Shown here: positions 1 to 12,480 of the stretch, piece by piece | Layout of the letters: every line of letters starts with the position of its first letter | How positions within the stretch are numbered: the stretch's first letter is position 1 | From: Rhodamnia argentea | Lineage: Eukaryota > Streptophyta > Magnoliopsida > Myrtales > Myrtaceae | DNA length: 64,000 nt | Assembly: GCF_020921035.1 (NCBI RefSeq) | Contig: NC_063156.1 | Span: forward strand, 2,294,001-2,358,000 | Reading direction: 5' to 3' | Translations under genes and position numbers: made by a program | Notes under the pieces: model-generated | Database searches by the model: none | What the model was told of the DNA's origin: nothing | Seen by the model: the letters and a program-made list of their open reading frames with translations, nothing else

Positions 1-1600
1 ACCTCTAGAATGTGACTTGCCTTTAGGGATTAGCCGTCAGTCCGCGTTCTTAATCTTTAATTAATTAACTTGTTGATTTCATCCGCCATCACAGCTTGAT
101 TTATGAACTCATGTTAAGTAATGTAATTAATTTAATACATGATCTATAGCCATGTACGTAAGTCGATGGTCTATAGTCTACATTGATGGTTAATGGGTTG
201 ACTTTTGATTTGAAGATAAGACGTGCGCATGCCAAGAAATTTGGGAACATTCGATTGGTCCGCAAGGATTTTCTTGATTGCCGCCTAGAAAAACTGGGTT
301 TTAGGTTTGCCGTGTTTCTCAACTAAAATTGTTACCCTTGTTAATCTTCTGTACAATATTTCGGAGGAAAATTTGTAAACAAAATCTAAATATATTGCAT
401 TTATGCTAATTCAACCCTAAACTTTTGTACTTTATCAATTTTAGTCCTAAACTTTATGACAATTTGCCAATGTAGTCCATCCGGCCAATTTTAACTGGAA
501 AATCGCTGACTTGGACATTTTTAGAAATTTTTTTATTTGAATTTGAATTTTTTTTTTCTTTTGGCCTTTGTTATTGCCGTTGGAGGGGGCCCGTTATATG
601 ACAGCTCAGAACGTCACGCACGACACGTGTCCTTACCGAGAGTCTTATTCATCTTATTCTTTAAACGTGCGGAAGTATAAGCAGACATTCAAAACATCCA
701 TTACAAGAAAATCGCATGAGTTAGATTAGCATATATATGCTTCTTTATTTATATTAAACATGATTTTTGCAACTTTACTATACCATTCAGCAAAACACAA
801 AATACTAAAGTCCTGAAAAACATCAGGGCTTCCTATCTCCAACACTACCATGCCCAAAAACTACATGTACAAAAGTCCAACCCGGCACTATGGGTTGAGG
901 ACCTCGAACATTGACATGTCGCCGCCACCATCGAAATCCCTAATGGGTTTCTGGCGTTTGAGATTGAGCGAAAAATCGGTCCAAACGGCCAAACACCGAT
1001 AAACATAGAGAGCTAGCGGCGGCAACGGCGATCATAGCTCCGATGCTCGGTGCTCGACATAATTTTCGGTATGGAATACACGGAAGCTCATGTAAGTGTA
1101 TTCGAAAAGTTCTAGACATTGCAAGTTTTTCGTTTTCCCAAGAAGATGTTTCTCCGCCATTAGTCAATTAAATCGACACGCACCAATCATTTTTGCTCTT
1201 TGGTCCAAATCAAGAAGGTTTCTTGGTTTTCCATATCAATTGATTCTTTTTTATTATTTCTCATTAAAGTCTCTAAAATCAACATTTCAATATTTAATTT
1301 CTTCCTCTTATATTTTACATCATGTACTGGGTTAAATTTTTTTTTCTGTCATACATATTACATACTAGGTTGATTGATCTTGTTGATTTTTCCCCCTACT
1401 TGCCCTTGGGTTTTCTATTTTCGCATTCGGAGTAAATGTCACGGCCCACGAGTTTTACTTTATCACTTACAAACATACTTGAGAAAAAGCCCATAAGCAA
1501 TCTTTAACTGGGCTCAAGCCCAAACCAACTCAGTCACTCCAGGCCCAAACAGACCCGGCCCGAAACACACACTCTCTTCCCCTCCCTCTCCTCCCCAAAA
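1..1600. other. Intergenic region left of the PPR gene
   Basis: No gene can be supported here. The DNA is AT-rich with poly-T runs, and all open frames are short and unrelated to any family I know. A minus-strand frame at 940-1167 ends in a 40-residue stretch with one hydrophobic segment. It could be the end of a small protein, but nothing confirms it. A perfect CACGTG lies at 624-629, too far from any start to assign. The last 100 bases (CT-rich) are probably promoter and leader of the PPR gene. Confidence 0.5.
398..560. repeat. Dispersed repeat, copy 1
   Basis: The stretch reads as a run of phrases of the type 'aaccctaaacttttgtactttatcaattttagtcctaaac', ending in GCTGACTTGGACA and a poly-T run. 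A diverged copy in the same orientation lies at 62985-63140, with the same GCTGACTTGGACA followed by poly-T. It is probably part of a degraded transposable element. No coding capacity is visible. Confidence 0.5.
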
Positions 1601-1643
1601 CCCTCACAGAACCCTATCCTCCTCTATCTTCTTCCTCATAGCT

Positions 1644-1644
<1 letters not shown>

Positions 1645-1674
<30 letters not shown>
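1645..1674 (+). repeat. (CT)n tract in PPR gene leader
   Basis: Fifteen CT dinucleotides end five bases before the ATG at 1679. Pyrimidine tracts of this kind are common in plant leaders and core promoters (Y-patch-like). A regulatory role is inference only. Confidence 0.7.
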
Positions 1675-1675
<1 letters not shown>

Positions 1676-1678
1676 GAA

Positions 1679-3613
1679 ATGTCGCTCTCAAAACCAGCGA
1701 TCCTCTCCCGTCTCAAAATCCTGGCGAACCCCGCCCTCCACCGCCCTCATTGCGGTCATCCATCGCGCTTCATCTCCCTCCGCTTCCTCTCCTTCGCCAC
1801 CCCCGAGGAAGCCGCCGCCGAGCGCCGCCGCCGCAAGCGCCGCCTCCGCATCGAGCCCCCGCTCTCCTCCCTCAACCGGCCGTCCACCTCCCCGCCTCCC
1901 CCGAGGCCCCCTTCCTCCATTCCCCAAAACCCTAACTCCCCGAAGCTCCCGGAGCCCATCTCCGCGCTCTCCGGCAATCGCCTCAATCTGCACAACCGCA
2001 TCCTCACACTCATCCGCGAGAACGACCTCGAGGAGGCCTCGCTGCTCACGCGGCACTCCATCTACTCCAATTGCCGCCCCACGATCTTCACCGCCAACGC
2101 CGTGCTCCATGCACTCATCCGCCAGTCGAAGTATTCTGATTTCTTGTCTCTCCATAGATTCATCACTCAAGCTGGGCTTGCCCCCAATGTGATCACTTAT
2201 AATCTGCTATTCCAGACTTACCTCGATTGCAGAAGACCTGATACCGCGATGGAGCACTATAAGCAGTTCATAAATGATGCGCCGATTAATCCTTCGCCAA
2301 CAACTTACAGGATATTGATCAAGGGGTTGGTGGATAACAACAAGGTTGAGAGGGCTTTGGAGTTAAAAGAGGAAATGGCTGTTAAGGATTTTCCTCCGGA
2401 CCCGCTTGTGTATCATTATCTGATGGTTGGGTGTGCAAAGAACTCGGATGCTGATGGAATTTTCAAGCTTTATGAGGAGTTGAAGGAGAAGCTGGGGGGT
2501 GTGATTGAGGATGGTGTTGTGTATGGAGGGTTGATGAAAGGGTACTTCTTGAGGGGAATGGAGGATGCTGCGATGGAGTGTTATGAGGAAGCCGTGGGTG
2601 AGAATTCAAAGGTGAAGATGAGTCCTGTCGCATACAATTCAGTGTTGGATGCGTTGACCAAGAATGGGAAGTTTGAGGAGGCGCTGAAGTTGTTTGACAG
2701 AATGCTTAAGGAGCATAACCCGCCTAAGCTGTTGGCAGTTAATCTGGGGAGCTTTAACGTTATTGTTGATGGGTATTGCAAGCAAGGGAAGTTTAACGAC
2801 GCGATTGATGTTTTCAGGAAGATGGGCGACTATAGATGTGGCCCAGACGTGTTATCATACAATGTTTTGATTGAACAATTATGTGAGAATGGCCTGCTGG
2901 CAGAAGCCGAGGAGCTTTTTGGCGTAATGACCGAGAAGAAAGTCAATCCTGATGAATTCACTCACGTTCTGTTGATGGATGCCTGTTTCAAGAACGCCAG
3001 GGCTGATGATGCGGCTGGATACTTTAAGAAAATGGTGGATTCTGGTCTGAGACCTAATTTGGCAGTGTATAACAAGCTGGTTGATGGGTTGGTCAAGGTG
3101 GGGAAAGTCGACGAGGCTAAGGCATTCTATGATCTGATGGTGAAGAAGCTGAAGATGGATGTGGAGAGCTACCAGTTCATGATGAAGGCGCTGAGCGAGG
3201 ACGGTAAATTGGACGAAGTTCTTAAAATGGTGGATCATCTATTGGATGAAGATCCAATTATCTTCGATGAGGAGTTTAAGGAGTTTGTGAAGGGGGAGTT
3301 GAGGAAAGAGGGGAGAGAGGAAGAGTTGGGGAAGCTGATGGAGGAGAAGGAGAGGCAGAAAGCTGAGGCTAAAGCTAGAGAGGCCGAGGCAGCTGAAGCG
3401 GCCAAGAGAAGCGCAAGAGAGGCAGTTGCTTCTTTACTTCCTTCTAAGTTGCTGGGTAAGAAGGAAGAAGAGAAGGAATTGGCTACTAATGCCAGTGACG
3501 AAGCCAATGCAGCCCTATCAGTGAATGAGGATACAAATGGTGGGAAAGAAGAGAGTACTGAGGAAGTTGTCGCTGAGAATTCGGCTAGCGGGGACACAGA
3601 TCCAGCCAGATAA
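1679..3613 (+). CDS. NUWA: P-type pentatricopeptide repeat protein, EMB1796/NUWA-like, mitochondrial
   Basis: Intronless frame of 644 residues. Residues 1-40 are rich in Arg and Ser with few acids, as in an organelle presequence. A basic, proline-rich linker follows (about 45-95). Then come roughly ten PPR helix pairs up to about 530, with typical phrases such as [27 protein letters not shown] and [17 protein letters not shown]. The tail (about 540-644) has no repeats. It begins with a charged, alanine-rich coiled coil ([20 protein letters not shown]) and ends in an acidic region. This architecture matches the Arabidopsis embryo-essential protein EMB1796/NUWA (At3g49240), a mitochondrial P-type PPR reported to stabilise GRP23 in RNA-editing complexes. 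The family assignment is firm and the orthology is from memory of the C-terminal tail. The start is the first ATG after the CT leader and keeps the presequence. The first 400 bases are far more GC-rich than the rest. Confidence 0.88.
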   Translation: MSLSKPAILSRLKILANPALHRPHCGHPSRFISLRFLSFATPEEAAAERRRRKRRLRIEPPLSSLNRPSTSPPPPRPPSSIPQNPNSPKLPEPISALSGNRLNLHNRILTLIRENDLEEASLLTRHSIYSNCRPTIFTANAVLHALIRQSKYSDFLSLHRFITQAGLAPNVITYNLLFQTYLDCRRPDTAMEHYKQFINDAPINPSPTTYRILIKGLVDNNKVERALELKEEMAVKDFPPDPLVYHYLMVGCAKNSDADGIFKLYEELKEKLGGVIEDGVVYGGLMKGYFLRGMEDAAMECYEEAVGENSKVKMSPVAYNSVLDALTKNGKFEEALKLFDRMLKEHNPPKLLAVNLGSFNVIVDGYCKQGKFNDAIDVFRKMGDYRCGPDVLSYNVLIEQLCENGLLAEAEELFGVMTEKKVNPDEFTHVLLMDACFKNARADDAAGYFKKMVDSGLRPNLAVYNKLVDGLVKVGKVDEAKAFYDLMVKKLKMDVESYQFMMKALSEDGKLDEVLKMVDHLLDEDPIIFDEEFKEFVKGELRKEGREEELGKLMEEKERQKAEAKAREAEAAEAAKRSAREAVASLLPSKLLGKKEEEKELATNASDEANAALSVNEDTNGGKEESTEEVVAENSASGDTDPAR

Positions 3614-4663
3614 GCAAATGAGAATGAGACTATAGTCGAGACTGAAGTTGAATGCGATAGTGCTGCAAACGGGTGAAAGCCTGAAGAAAAGCTCCTTTGT
3701 GCTAATTAAGTGCTAGTGAGTATGTGCATTCTTTGCATCACTTCGGGATTAGATGATGGGTGAAATGTCGCCTCCTTTGTCTTGCTGAACTATTCATTGT
3801 GGCCTGTGGGTATTCAACTTGGTGATGCTGTCAAGTGCATACTAGTTGCGATATAGAAATTATTGACGGAGATAAAATCTAGGATTTTCTGTGAACTACT
3901 GTTTGGATGCATCATCACTCACTTCTGGATGCATAATAAAGCAGCTACTAATCAATGCTGCCTTAATATTGGAACACAGGCTAAATGTCGTTTTACCTAA
4001 CGAATTTTGCCTGCTTGCGAAACCTGGAGCAGATGCCAACTTCCATGGAAAATGGGCGATTTGCTAAAATGTAACTAAATGAATCGGATGGGAAATGACT
4101 AAATGTGAAGGAGGTGAAGTATCGCTCTTGTACTAAGGACCAGACTCCACTTAAGATGATTTGGATATGTGACAATGATACCAAATTTGCTTGATTCATG
4201 TCATATTCCCGCCATTGCATGATTGCAATAAATTTAAATTCTTTTTGGTAATTTAAATGTAATTTTTCGCTTCCCGGATCATGAATCCCGACCGTGTTTA
4301 TAGTGAAAATGGTCTGTACACACGGCAATGCCAAATTTGTACTCTCATCCTTCACAAGACCAGACTTGAGAAGGAGAATGGGACAGGAACGCCCATAATA
4401 TTAAGTAGATTCGTGCACGCTTGAAACATGCCCAATCACGAGGAACAATCTATTTGCATCTTTTGAAAAAAGAAAAAGAAACGTTGCAATCCATCAGAGA
4501 TCTCAATCTGAAAGGCGATGGCAATATATATACACGCGCATGTACTGGTAAGATAATGCAATTTCCGAGGAGGATTATAATGTTACGCATACGCTAACTA
4601 GTTCAATAAATATGAGCTTGTTATGTACACCGGTAGAATTACAATAAGATTGAACCAAACGGA
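3614..4663. other. Convergent 3' spacer between the PPR and ClpX genes
   Basis: The two genes converge here. An AATAAA at 3935-3940 could serve the PPR transcript. The rest, including a frame at 3993-4355, shows no recognisable protein. The 3' UTR of the minus-strand ClpX gene should occupy the right part. Confidence 0.5.
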
Positions 4664-7600
4664 TTACATGCTGGCAACAATTTTAGGAATCTCGGCTTCC
4701 ACCTCCGGTTCCCCATCAGAACTTTCGATGCTCGCCTGCAACACGGAAATAAGAGTAAGAACAGTGATAAGGAGATGTTTCTTCAGGGAAAGAACGTTTG
4801 CAACCCGAGATGTAGCTAGAGAACATAGCAATGTGCACCTCTTGATCCTTTACTTTCTTTTGGGAAAGATATTGGTCAAAAGCACCTTTGCCATAGAGGA
4901 TTTTCGCCCCACGCCCTCGTCCCTGGATCCCAACCGCCTCTTCGTCAACTACGACTGCATCAATTATGTCTTCCCCTGTTCTTACATCCGGAATCTGCAA
5001 ACAAGAATTAGGGAGTCTTAAAGGTAATGTAATGAGACAACTAGAAACGTTGCAAATGCCAACCTATCATTCAAGAATGGCTAATAGATCACCAAACCAA
5101 TGTCCCAAAGTAGTTGAAGAGACAGTCAAACCTGATAACTGTCATTCTTGACCTAGCTACAAAATTTTTTAAACTATCCTTATTAAGCCAACAAGCAAAG
5201 GGATTGATTGACATTACTGCTCTAAGAAAACCACTCAAGTGATCCTCAGAGAAGATCCTAGGGATATCAGAATTACCTCATACATCGCTTCCATCAGAAT
5301 ATTCTCCAGTATGGATCTTAGTCCTCGAGCTCCAGTATTTTTGGCAATCGCTTTTCGAGCAATTAATCTCAAAGCATTATCAGTATAGTGCAGCTTCACC
5401 TGCAATACACAATGTCTGTGTGAAATCAAACTATATAAATGACATTAGTGACACCGAACACACTTAAATAATTCTAATAATAGTTTCTCCACATAAATTA
5501 GGAAGAAGGCCCTGCAAAAGACTTACGTCATTCATTTGGAACATCTTCCGGTACTGCTTTCCCAACGCATTTTTTGGCTCCGTTAGAACCTACGAGTTAC
5601 GACAGAGTCACGAGATATGTATAAAAACAAGCTTGAAATTGGAGCTGACTATCCAAAACACGTTGGCAAACACCAGAAGTTCTATTTTGCAGCAGTCATT
5701 TAACACTTTCATGTTTTCTCCAAGGAACAAATAATCAATGCACATACTTAGCAATGTTTCAGCACTGTAGTTGGAACTTGAACAGTAATAAACAGATATC
5801 TATATCTTTTGGTAAAAGTAAAAGCAGCATGAGGCCCAAAAAAAAAAAAAAAATGTGAACCATCCAGCAAATAAAAAATCAATCAGTCAGCTGACTTCGC
5901 ATAATTAGCATCACAAATTCAAAGTGCCAACTACAAAATTAAACAGAATTACCTCAACAAGTTGGTTTTCACTTAAAGCTGACAAACTGACAAGGATTGG
6001 AAACCGTCCAACAAACTCAGGTATCAGACCATATGAAATAAGATCACTACTCTCAACCTGCCAAGCAGCCATAGAGAACCTGAAGTTAACAAGCTCAGAA
6101 GATTACCAGCTGTTGGATGCAAAATGAGGACTAGCATGCACTTACAGTCTCCAATAAAGAAGATGCCACGGCCGCATTTGTAAGATTGGAAGCTCGCATG
6201 TTTGCACGTACTGGAGCACCAAATCCAATCGACGAATCTTGACGCCTGCAGATGCGCACCAACTTTTCAGGTAGTCAGGTACAAAGCACATTTATAGTCA
6301 GTTTCAAGGACATTAGAATCAAGACTTTCGCATTGATATGACCTCTCTGAGATTGTCTTCTCTAGGTCAACAAAGGCACCACCACAGATGAAGAGGATGT
6401 CCTTGGTGTCAATCTGTCAAAAAGAGGAAGAACAGAATATAGGTTGTAAAACAGGATGTGATGAAGTACAAGCTCATATCTTGTAATTCATTGAACGAAT
6501 GCAGGGTGAACATACTTGAATATTGTCACCTCTAGGATGCTTACGAGCTCCCTTCTCTGGAACATTTACAACCTTTACAAGATCCAGAACAAAATGAATG
6601 TAAGAAAAAACAATTCAAGATCAGATATGGTAAAAAATAATCACTGTAAAAGTTCCACCATTTGACAGACTCTGGAGGTGATGAGATCAACAGGCAGGAT
6701 TTTTTTTCCTTGTGTACACAGATGTATGTGTTTTTGTGTGTTTAACATAGCACTAAGAGCTGCTTCAGTGACACTTTGTCGCATTGCCTGGCCCTAACAT
6801 GGAACCATAGGCGTCGGCTAATTTACTCATTTTAGAGCTGGGGTAGAAAACACACTTACAGTCCCCTCAAGCATTTTAAGCAAAGCCTGCTGGACACCTT
6901 CCCCAGATACATCTCTACTTATGTTGACACTCTCAGCCTGCGAGACAAAATAGGAGATCAGGTCACATGCTTCTAAGGTTGAAAAGATTCTGTAAGTTCT
7001 CGAGCAAAATGACCAAAGAGGGGAAGCAAAAACCTTTTTGGTGATCTTGTCAACCTCATCAATGTAAACAATGCCCTGCTGTGCAGCTGCCACATTATAA
7101 TCGGCAGCCTAACAAGATGAAAAAACAACATATTAAGATCACCAGTTTTCATAACCAAGATGGGAAGATCACCAGTTTTCACCGCAATGAGAACCATGAT
7201 AGAAGATAAATCGTGCAGACACACAGCTGCTGTAGCAAGTTTTCCTGAGTAACCACATAGCTAATACAGCATCGAAAACAGTGAAAAAACTCAGCCTTTA
7301 TTTTCTGTTGTTTTCACACAAGGAAATCCATTATTCTTGAGAAGAGGACGAGGGCATCTAAAGCACAACCCATACAAAGAACTTCCGCAGATCTACCACA
7401 CTCCGAGACTGAAAAAGTTAAGATGGCTATACATGTTTAAAGAAGAGCTCAGGACTTATGCCAGGACAAAAGAAACTTGAAAGGCCACACAAAAAAGGCC
7501 CAAAATCTTACGAGGAAGAAGCACTGAATCTGAGAAATAGCAAACATCACTTTGGCATACTGAGGTGAAGCTTGAGCAGTTGGACCGGAAAAATGAATGC

Positions 7601-10600
7601 GAGTCAAAAGTACAGTGATAGATCACAACTGCTGTGAGAACCTAATGAGCCAGAACAGCCAAATCCAAGGTAACTCAATATCTTATAGCCCGTGGTAGAA
7701 TTGTCCTCATTCAGAAGAAGAAATGACCAAAAGGAACCTAAAGTGAAGATTACAAAGGGCCTGTTTGTTTTTGATTAATCATAGCACAACACACTTTTTT
7801 GCTCTCCCAGCAAAATTGAAAACTCCAATTTTCATAAAATTATGAAATATATATATGCGTGCGTGCGTGCGTGTGAATTTATCAGGTAACATTTGGAAGT
7901 TGTGAAAGTTTCAGATATTTTTAGACTAAAAAAAGTCAAAGTGTCAAAGTTCGTGCATTGCAGATATAGATTAATTAAAAAAGTACTAGGTAAAAGTCCT
8001 TTGGACACAGACCCCTAAATTTGCAAGATGCCATCTTAGAGAAAGAAAAGATGCCATGAGAGAAAGGAAAAAAATCAAGTTAAGGTAAAATGCTTTCAAA
8101 AAGAAATGCCACTTTGTGGGAGAAAACCTTACCGTAAGAAGCTTATGCAATATAGACTCCACATCTTCCCCTACATATCCAGCCTGCAAGTTACAGTTTG
8201 CGTGATTGCAAGTCCGGAGCTAAAATCACTGATAAACTTTCTCACATTCGCAAATAAATAGGACTTTCTCTCCCCAGAAGTCTGAGAAGAGGTAAAGAAG
8301 TTTTGTGAACAATAGAATAAGCAATTTAGTTTTTACTTTTCCACTGGCATTACCAAATTTTCTAAACTCAATGAACACAAGTGCTCCCTGGACAACTCAC
8401 TAACCCCAGATCGTCAAATATTCAAGTAGTCAGCAAGAATGATGCAGAAAAAGCTATTGGTATCCATCTAAAAGGTAAGGTTCCAAATTAGCAACGCAAC
8501 TGAAAAAGACTAGATAAATACTTGCATGCTCATAATTCCCAATGCTTGTGAATATACACAAAACGGAAAAATGCCGAAAACAAAAATAAATTAAGGGGCT
8601 ATCAACTTGCCTGAGTCAATGTAGTTGCATCTGCTATAACGAAGGGAACATTCACAAATCGTGCTAAAGTTTTGGCTAGTAATGTCTTCCCTGTCCTTGA
8701 GACAACATCAACAGAAAGTAAGCGCGAGAAGTAGTTGATTCATAGGATAACTAAACATCTCATAAAAATAGCTCTTTTTTACAACCGTAGGATAACTAAA
8801 CGACTGGGAAAAAATTTCGGTACATCTTCTTCTAGTTCTCATATCAACTGTCCATACTCAGATTTATTATTGTGATACAATTGTAAGGATATACAGATCA
8901 ACATCAGTAACAGAGAAAAAGAATAAGGCAGGGAGAAGTTTTTCCATACTAATTCAATTTATACAGACTGTACTATAGGTTATATGAACTTTTTGGATTC
9001 ATGTAGGAACCCTAATTTGACTCAAATGAAGATGTACAACTAGACAATGCATTTCACACTTGATCAGACAAGTAAGTTTATTTCATAGCAGAAACATTTA
9101 CTTTTTCACGTTTTTCAAGTAGGGATAAAGACTGATAGTGAATTACCTGAGCCTGTCGGCCCCATGAGAAGGATATTACTTTTTTCAAGTTCAACCGAGT
9201 CATCATCAGTTGACTCTGGTCTTCCATCCTCTGAATCTCCAGCAGGCCTAACTTCCAGAATGATGACAGAAGTGTCGAAGGATTAAACAATTAAACAGAA
9301 AGAGTTAAGAGCAATAGAAGTGACACTCATTAGGAGCATAGAGAAACCCATGGAAGCTATGCTCCAATAATTCAATGTTATAGTGCTAGAAAACATTCGA
9401 CAAAAATAAAGATAGATCCATTAGAACGATTAACTCATAATAAGTTCCAAGCCTTTGGTGGCAAACAAAATTGCAGCAAGTTTCGCCAAATCTATTGCAT
9501 TTCATGTGTAAAATATGCACAAATCATTTTGGTATCTTCGGTGTATTGATCTGAAGTTATTATAAACAAACAGGTCAATGCTAATCCATCTTTCAATTAT
9601 GAGTGGCTTTCCATTTAACTTTAAGACAGAGATTTGCATATTGCAGCAATAATCACAGTTAAATCCTCAGAATGACTTCAGAAGCAGAATAAATTATTTG
9701 GATAACAACGGAGTGAGTTTCTTCAAAAAGATTGAAATTCTAGCTTTACATCCCAATAGTTTATCCTTATTGTATTTGCTTAGACATATACAACGAACGT
9801 GGAAACATCCTGCATCTTGCCACATAAAAAACTAAATTATCAACAAACTTTAATTCGTGGGCTCAAAACAATAACAATTAAAGCTGCTCATTATCAGTCA
9901 ATGGAAAATGGCAGCACCCAGAAGTGAAATTCACCAAGTGAACATACAAATTGCCTGAAATATATGTAAAAGCATGGCACAGATCAATCGGCCATTTAAG
10001 TGGTTCAAAATCAGAAATGGGTGGACAACTCAATCAGGAATATTCAGGTTCATATGAGTATGTCATGAGGTATAAAGCTAATTACCTCTTCACAGACTCA
10101 TGAAATATCCTTTTGTAGTGATTGTAGACTGCAACGGAGAGCACCTACAAAAGCACATGATAAGGAGGACAGTAAAATAAAATCTTTTCCAATGTTTCCA
10201 ACAGACTGAGAAACTATCCATAGCTCCAAAACTTTATGGTAAACTCCATCATATTTCCATATTATGCACACCGAACATCTTCTCACAGCCACACAAGTGT
10301 TTCAAGGCTGGCATATCTGGAAAGGGATCCAAAAAGTTCAAGTAACACAAGAACCTTCCATATGATTTGATTTAGAAACCAGCATGAGCACCGAATGTCA
10401 CCATGCTAAATCATTAATTGTGACATTCTCATTCTGATGGTGTGACAGAAAAACATTGGCTTTCCAGTGTTCACAAACAGTGAAAGCATATTGCTTTGAA
10501 GCATAAAATACTAACTTGTTACATAAAAACAGGGAGCAATAAAATCTAAACAGCTTCTTTATTCCCAACGAAGGGAAAATTACTCTACACCATTTGATTG

Positions 10601-11411
10601 CATTCCAGAAGCAATATTGCAATAACCAGTGACCACTGCTAACAGGTAGCGACACAGAAATATAGATTCGAAATAAGAAAAGAAGACAAGGCTTTAGCAC
10701 ATTAAGCTTCTTGACACTCATTAAAACCTACAAAACTATCCTTTCACATTTCATAGAGCATAAAAAGTGAACCTGCAAAACGCATTTTGAGTTCACCAAC
10801 AAGCAACCAAGTATTACCTTCTTTGCTCTCTCTTGTCCAATCACAAACTTGTCAAGCCCCTTGCAAATCTCCTTTGGAGTGGGAAAATTGCTCCCCCAAT
10901 TTGAGCCACCCCAAGACTCATCCTTGGGTGAATCGCTTTCCGAACCTAACCCACCTCCTCTCGTAACGACGTACCCTGAATTCCCAAGCCTCATCGTAAC
11001 TCCGCCCCCAGGAGGCTGCCACACGTCCGGCGGCTCTCCATTGGAACTCGCCATGTTAAATTTCTCAGTCCAACTTCTAGTCCCATCACAATCCCCACGA
11101 CAATTATCTAGTATTTTCCTCTCATCACATGCTACGGTACCCTTCTTGCTACTAACAATCGAGTTAATCCTCCGATCACTCAAGAACTGAGTACCCTGCT
11201 CGACGAAATCGCCGCGAAGCGTCACGGGCTTGAAAGAAGTAAAGTGGTACGGGGTGTTCGCAAAGAACCTATCCCAATTGGAATGGCTAGAGCGGTGAGA
11301 ATTGGGCACGCGACCCGCGTGCATCTGATTGTTGAACACAAAGCAGCGAAATTGAGAGGCTGCGAAGGTCGCTGTTTCCTTGGAGGGCTTGCATTTGAGC
11401 ACAGCGGCCAT
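4664..11411 (-). CDS. CLPX: ATP-dependent Clp protease ATP-binding subunit ClpX, mitochondrial
   Basis: AAA+ unfoldase that feeds proteins to ClpP in the mitochondrial matrix. Fifteen coding exons (minus): 11411-10818, 10144-10086, 9247-9147, 8690-8611, 8183-8133, 7108-7034, 6937-6860, 6572-6516, 6413-6343, 6245-6146, 6057-5953, 5589-5527, 5399-5277, 4994-4839, 4735-4664; 594 residues. Visible motifs: Walker A GPTGSGKT (247-254), pore loop GYVG (280-283), Walker B IVYIDE (308-313), RKH loop (356-358), the ClpP-docking IGF loop (395-397) and sensor-2 GAR (501-503). The N-terminus is Arg/Ser-rich like a presequence. I see no CxxC pair of the bacterial ClpX zinc-binding domain. Exon 4 ends at a GC donor (CAG/GCAAGT); all other donors are GT. 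An in-frame ATG at 11516 would add 35 residues. I chose 11411 because the protein then begins as a normal targeting peptide, but either is possible. Confidence 0.93.
7847..7875. repeat. Microsatellite in ClpX intron 5
   Basis: A short AT dinucleotide run passes directly into a TGCG tetranucleotide run. It lies inside the intron between ClpX exons 5 and 6 and is likely length-polymorphic. Confidence 0.75.
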
Positions 11412-11774
11412 GAGGGCCGTGAAGAACTTTCTCGGAAAGAAAAGGCAGGGGAATCTCGTCAAGAAATATTTAGCCCAGTCAGAGCGAGCGAGCGAGCGAG
11501 CACCGAGCTCATACAAAGAGAAGAAAAATCAGGAATTGATCGAGGGTTTCGACAAAATATGAGGTGAATCGAAAAGGACGAGCGCAAGATTAAGTCGTTA
11601 AGCACGCAAAAGATTCACGACGTTTCCCTTTTTCCATCCGTTCTACAGGAGCACAGACGCACGTCGCCCAGTTAGAAGCAGACGAGGAAGGGGGACTTAG
11701 GGGAGATAAGATGAAAGAAGCCAAATAAAGTATCGGCTCCCCAAGATAGCTCTCGAGATTATCTAAAGTGGTCG

Positions 11775-11842
11775 GAGTCAGCTTAAACGGCGGCGTTCAT
11801 TTTCGCGGGAGTCAGCTTAAACGACGGCGTTCATTTTCGCGG
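11775..11842 (-). promoter_or_regulatory. Tandem 34-bp repeat with E2F-like sites upstream of ClpX
   Basis: Two copies of a 34-bp unit (11775-11808 and 11809-11842) differ by one base. Each ends in TTTCGCGG, at 11801-11808 and 11835-11842, which fits the plant E2F consensus WTTSSCSS. The array lies 364-431 bp upstream of the ClpX ATG. Binding and effect on transcription are inferred only. Confidence 0.5.
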
Positions 11843-12035
11843 CAAAAGGCGGTCGGTGTCGTTCCCGATTTGGCGAAACTGTGCCAACGACGACATCCAT
11901 CCTTTTATACGATATCTGCAAGTGTCAGAAGTAGAACTAAAATCTCTTAAGGTGCAAGTGCGACGTCGTCTTTAGTAACGACTAACGAGACAACGACACC
12001 TCTCTATCAGGAGTGAGGGGTTTTCGATTTAGTCC

Positions 12036-12480
12036 GGTTTCCCACAAGAATTGAGAACCGGACCCCTGGTCCTGACTCTCAATTTTTGAAATCCGGGTGA
12101 TTCACTGGAATGGTAACATGTCCAATAATCGAGAAAAAGAACACCAAATGAAACAATAAGCTCAATTTTCACTTAATCTCATTTCATTTGACCTTACCGA
12201 TATGATAATCTGTGAATGATGAAATCGCAATACGAGTAGAGAAATCATAAAAGCAACAATTGAATAAAGAGAAAGAACAAGATAAGGACTAAACAAAATT
12301 CAAAAATTAAAATCAATTTGTCTAGTCCGGGCGATTCGATCCGATGCCGTATCCCTGGAATCGGGAACTAGACCACCCAGCCAACAGTTTCAATTTTAAG
12401 GATCGGGACCTGAACTCGAACCCGAACCACCTCTCTCTAGAACCGGGAACCGGGAGCCGGACCCCGGCCCCGATTGGTCC
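12036..12480. repeat. CCGGTTCC-type dispersed repeat (degenerate)
   Basis: Blocks of GAACCGG and CCGGGTGATTC-like sequence at both ends surround an AT-rich centre. The blocks resemble the internal sequence of the element at 22183-22589. I could not define clean termini. Confidence 0.35.

Noticed and set aside
940-1167. 75-residue minus-strand frame with one hydrophobic segment
   Set aside because: Too short, no splice partners or homologous motif seen, and no start context. It may be the tail of a small gene, but this cannot be supported.
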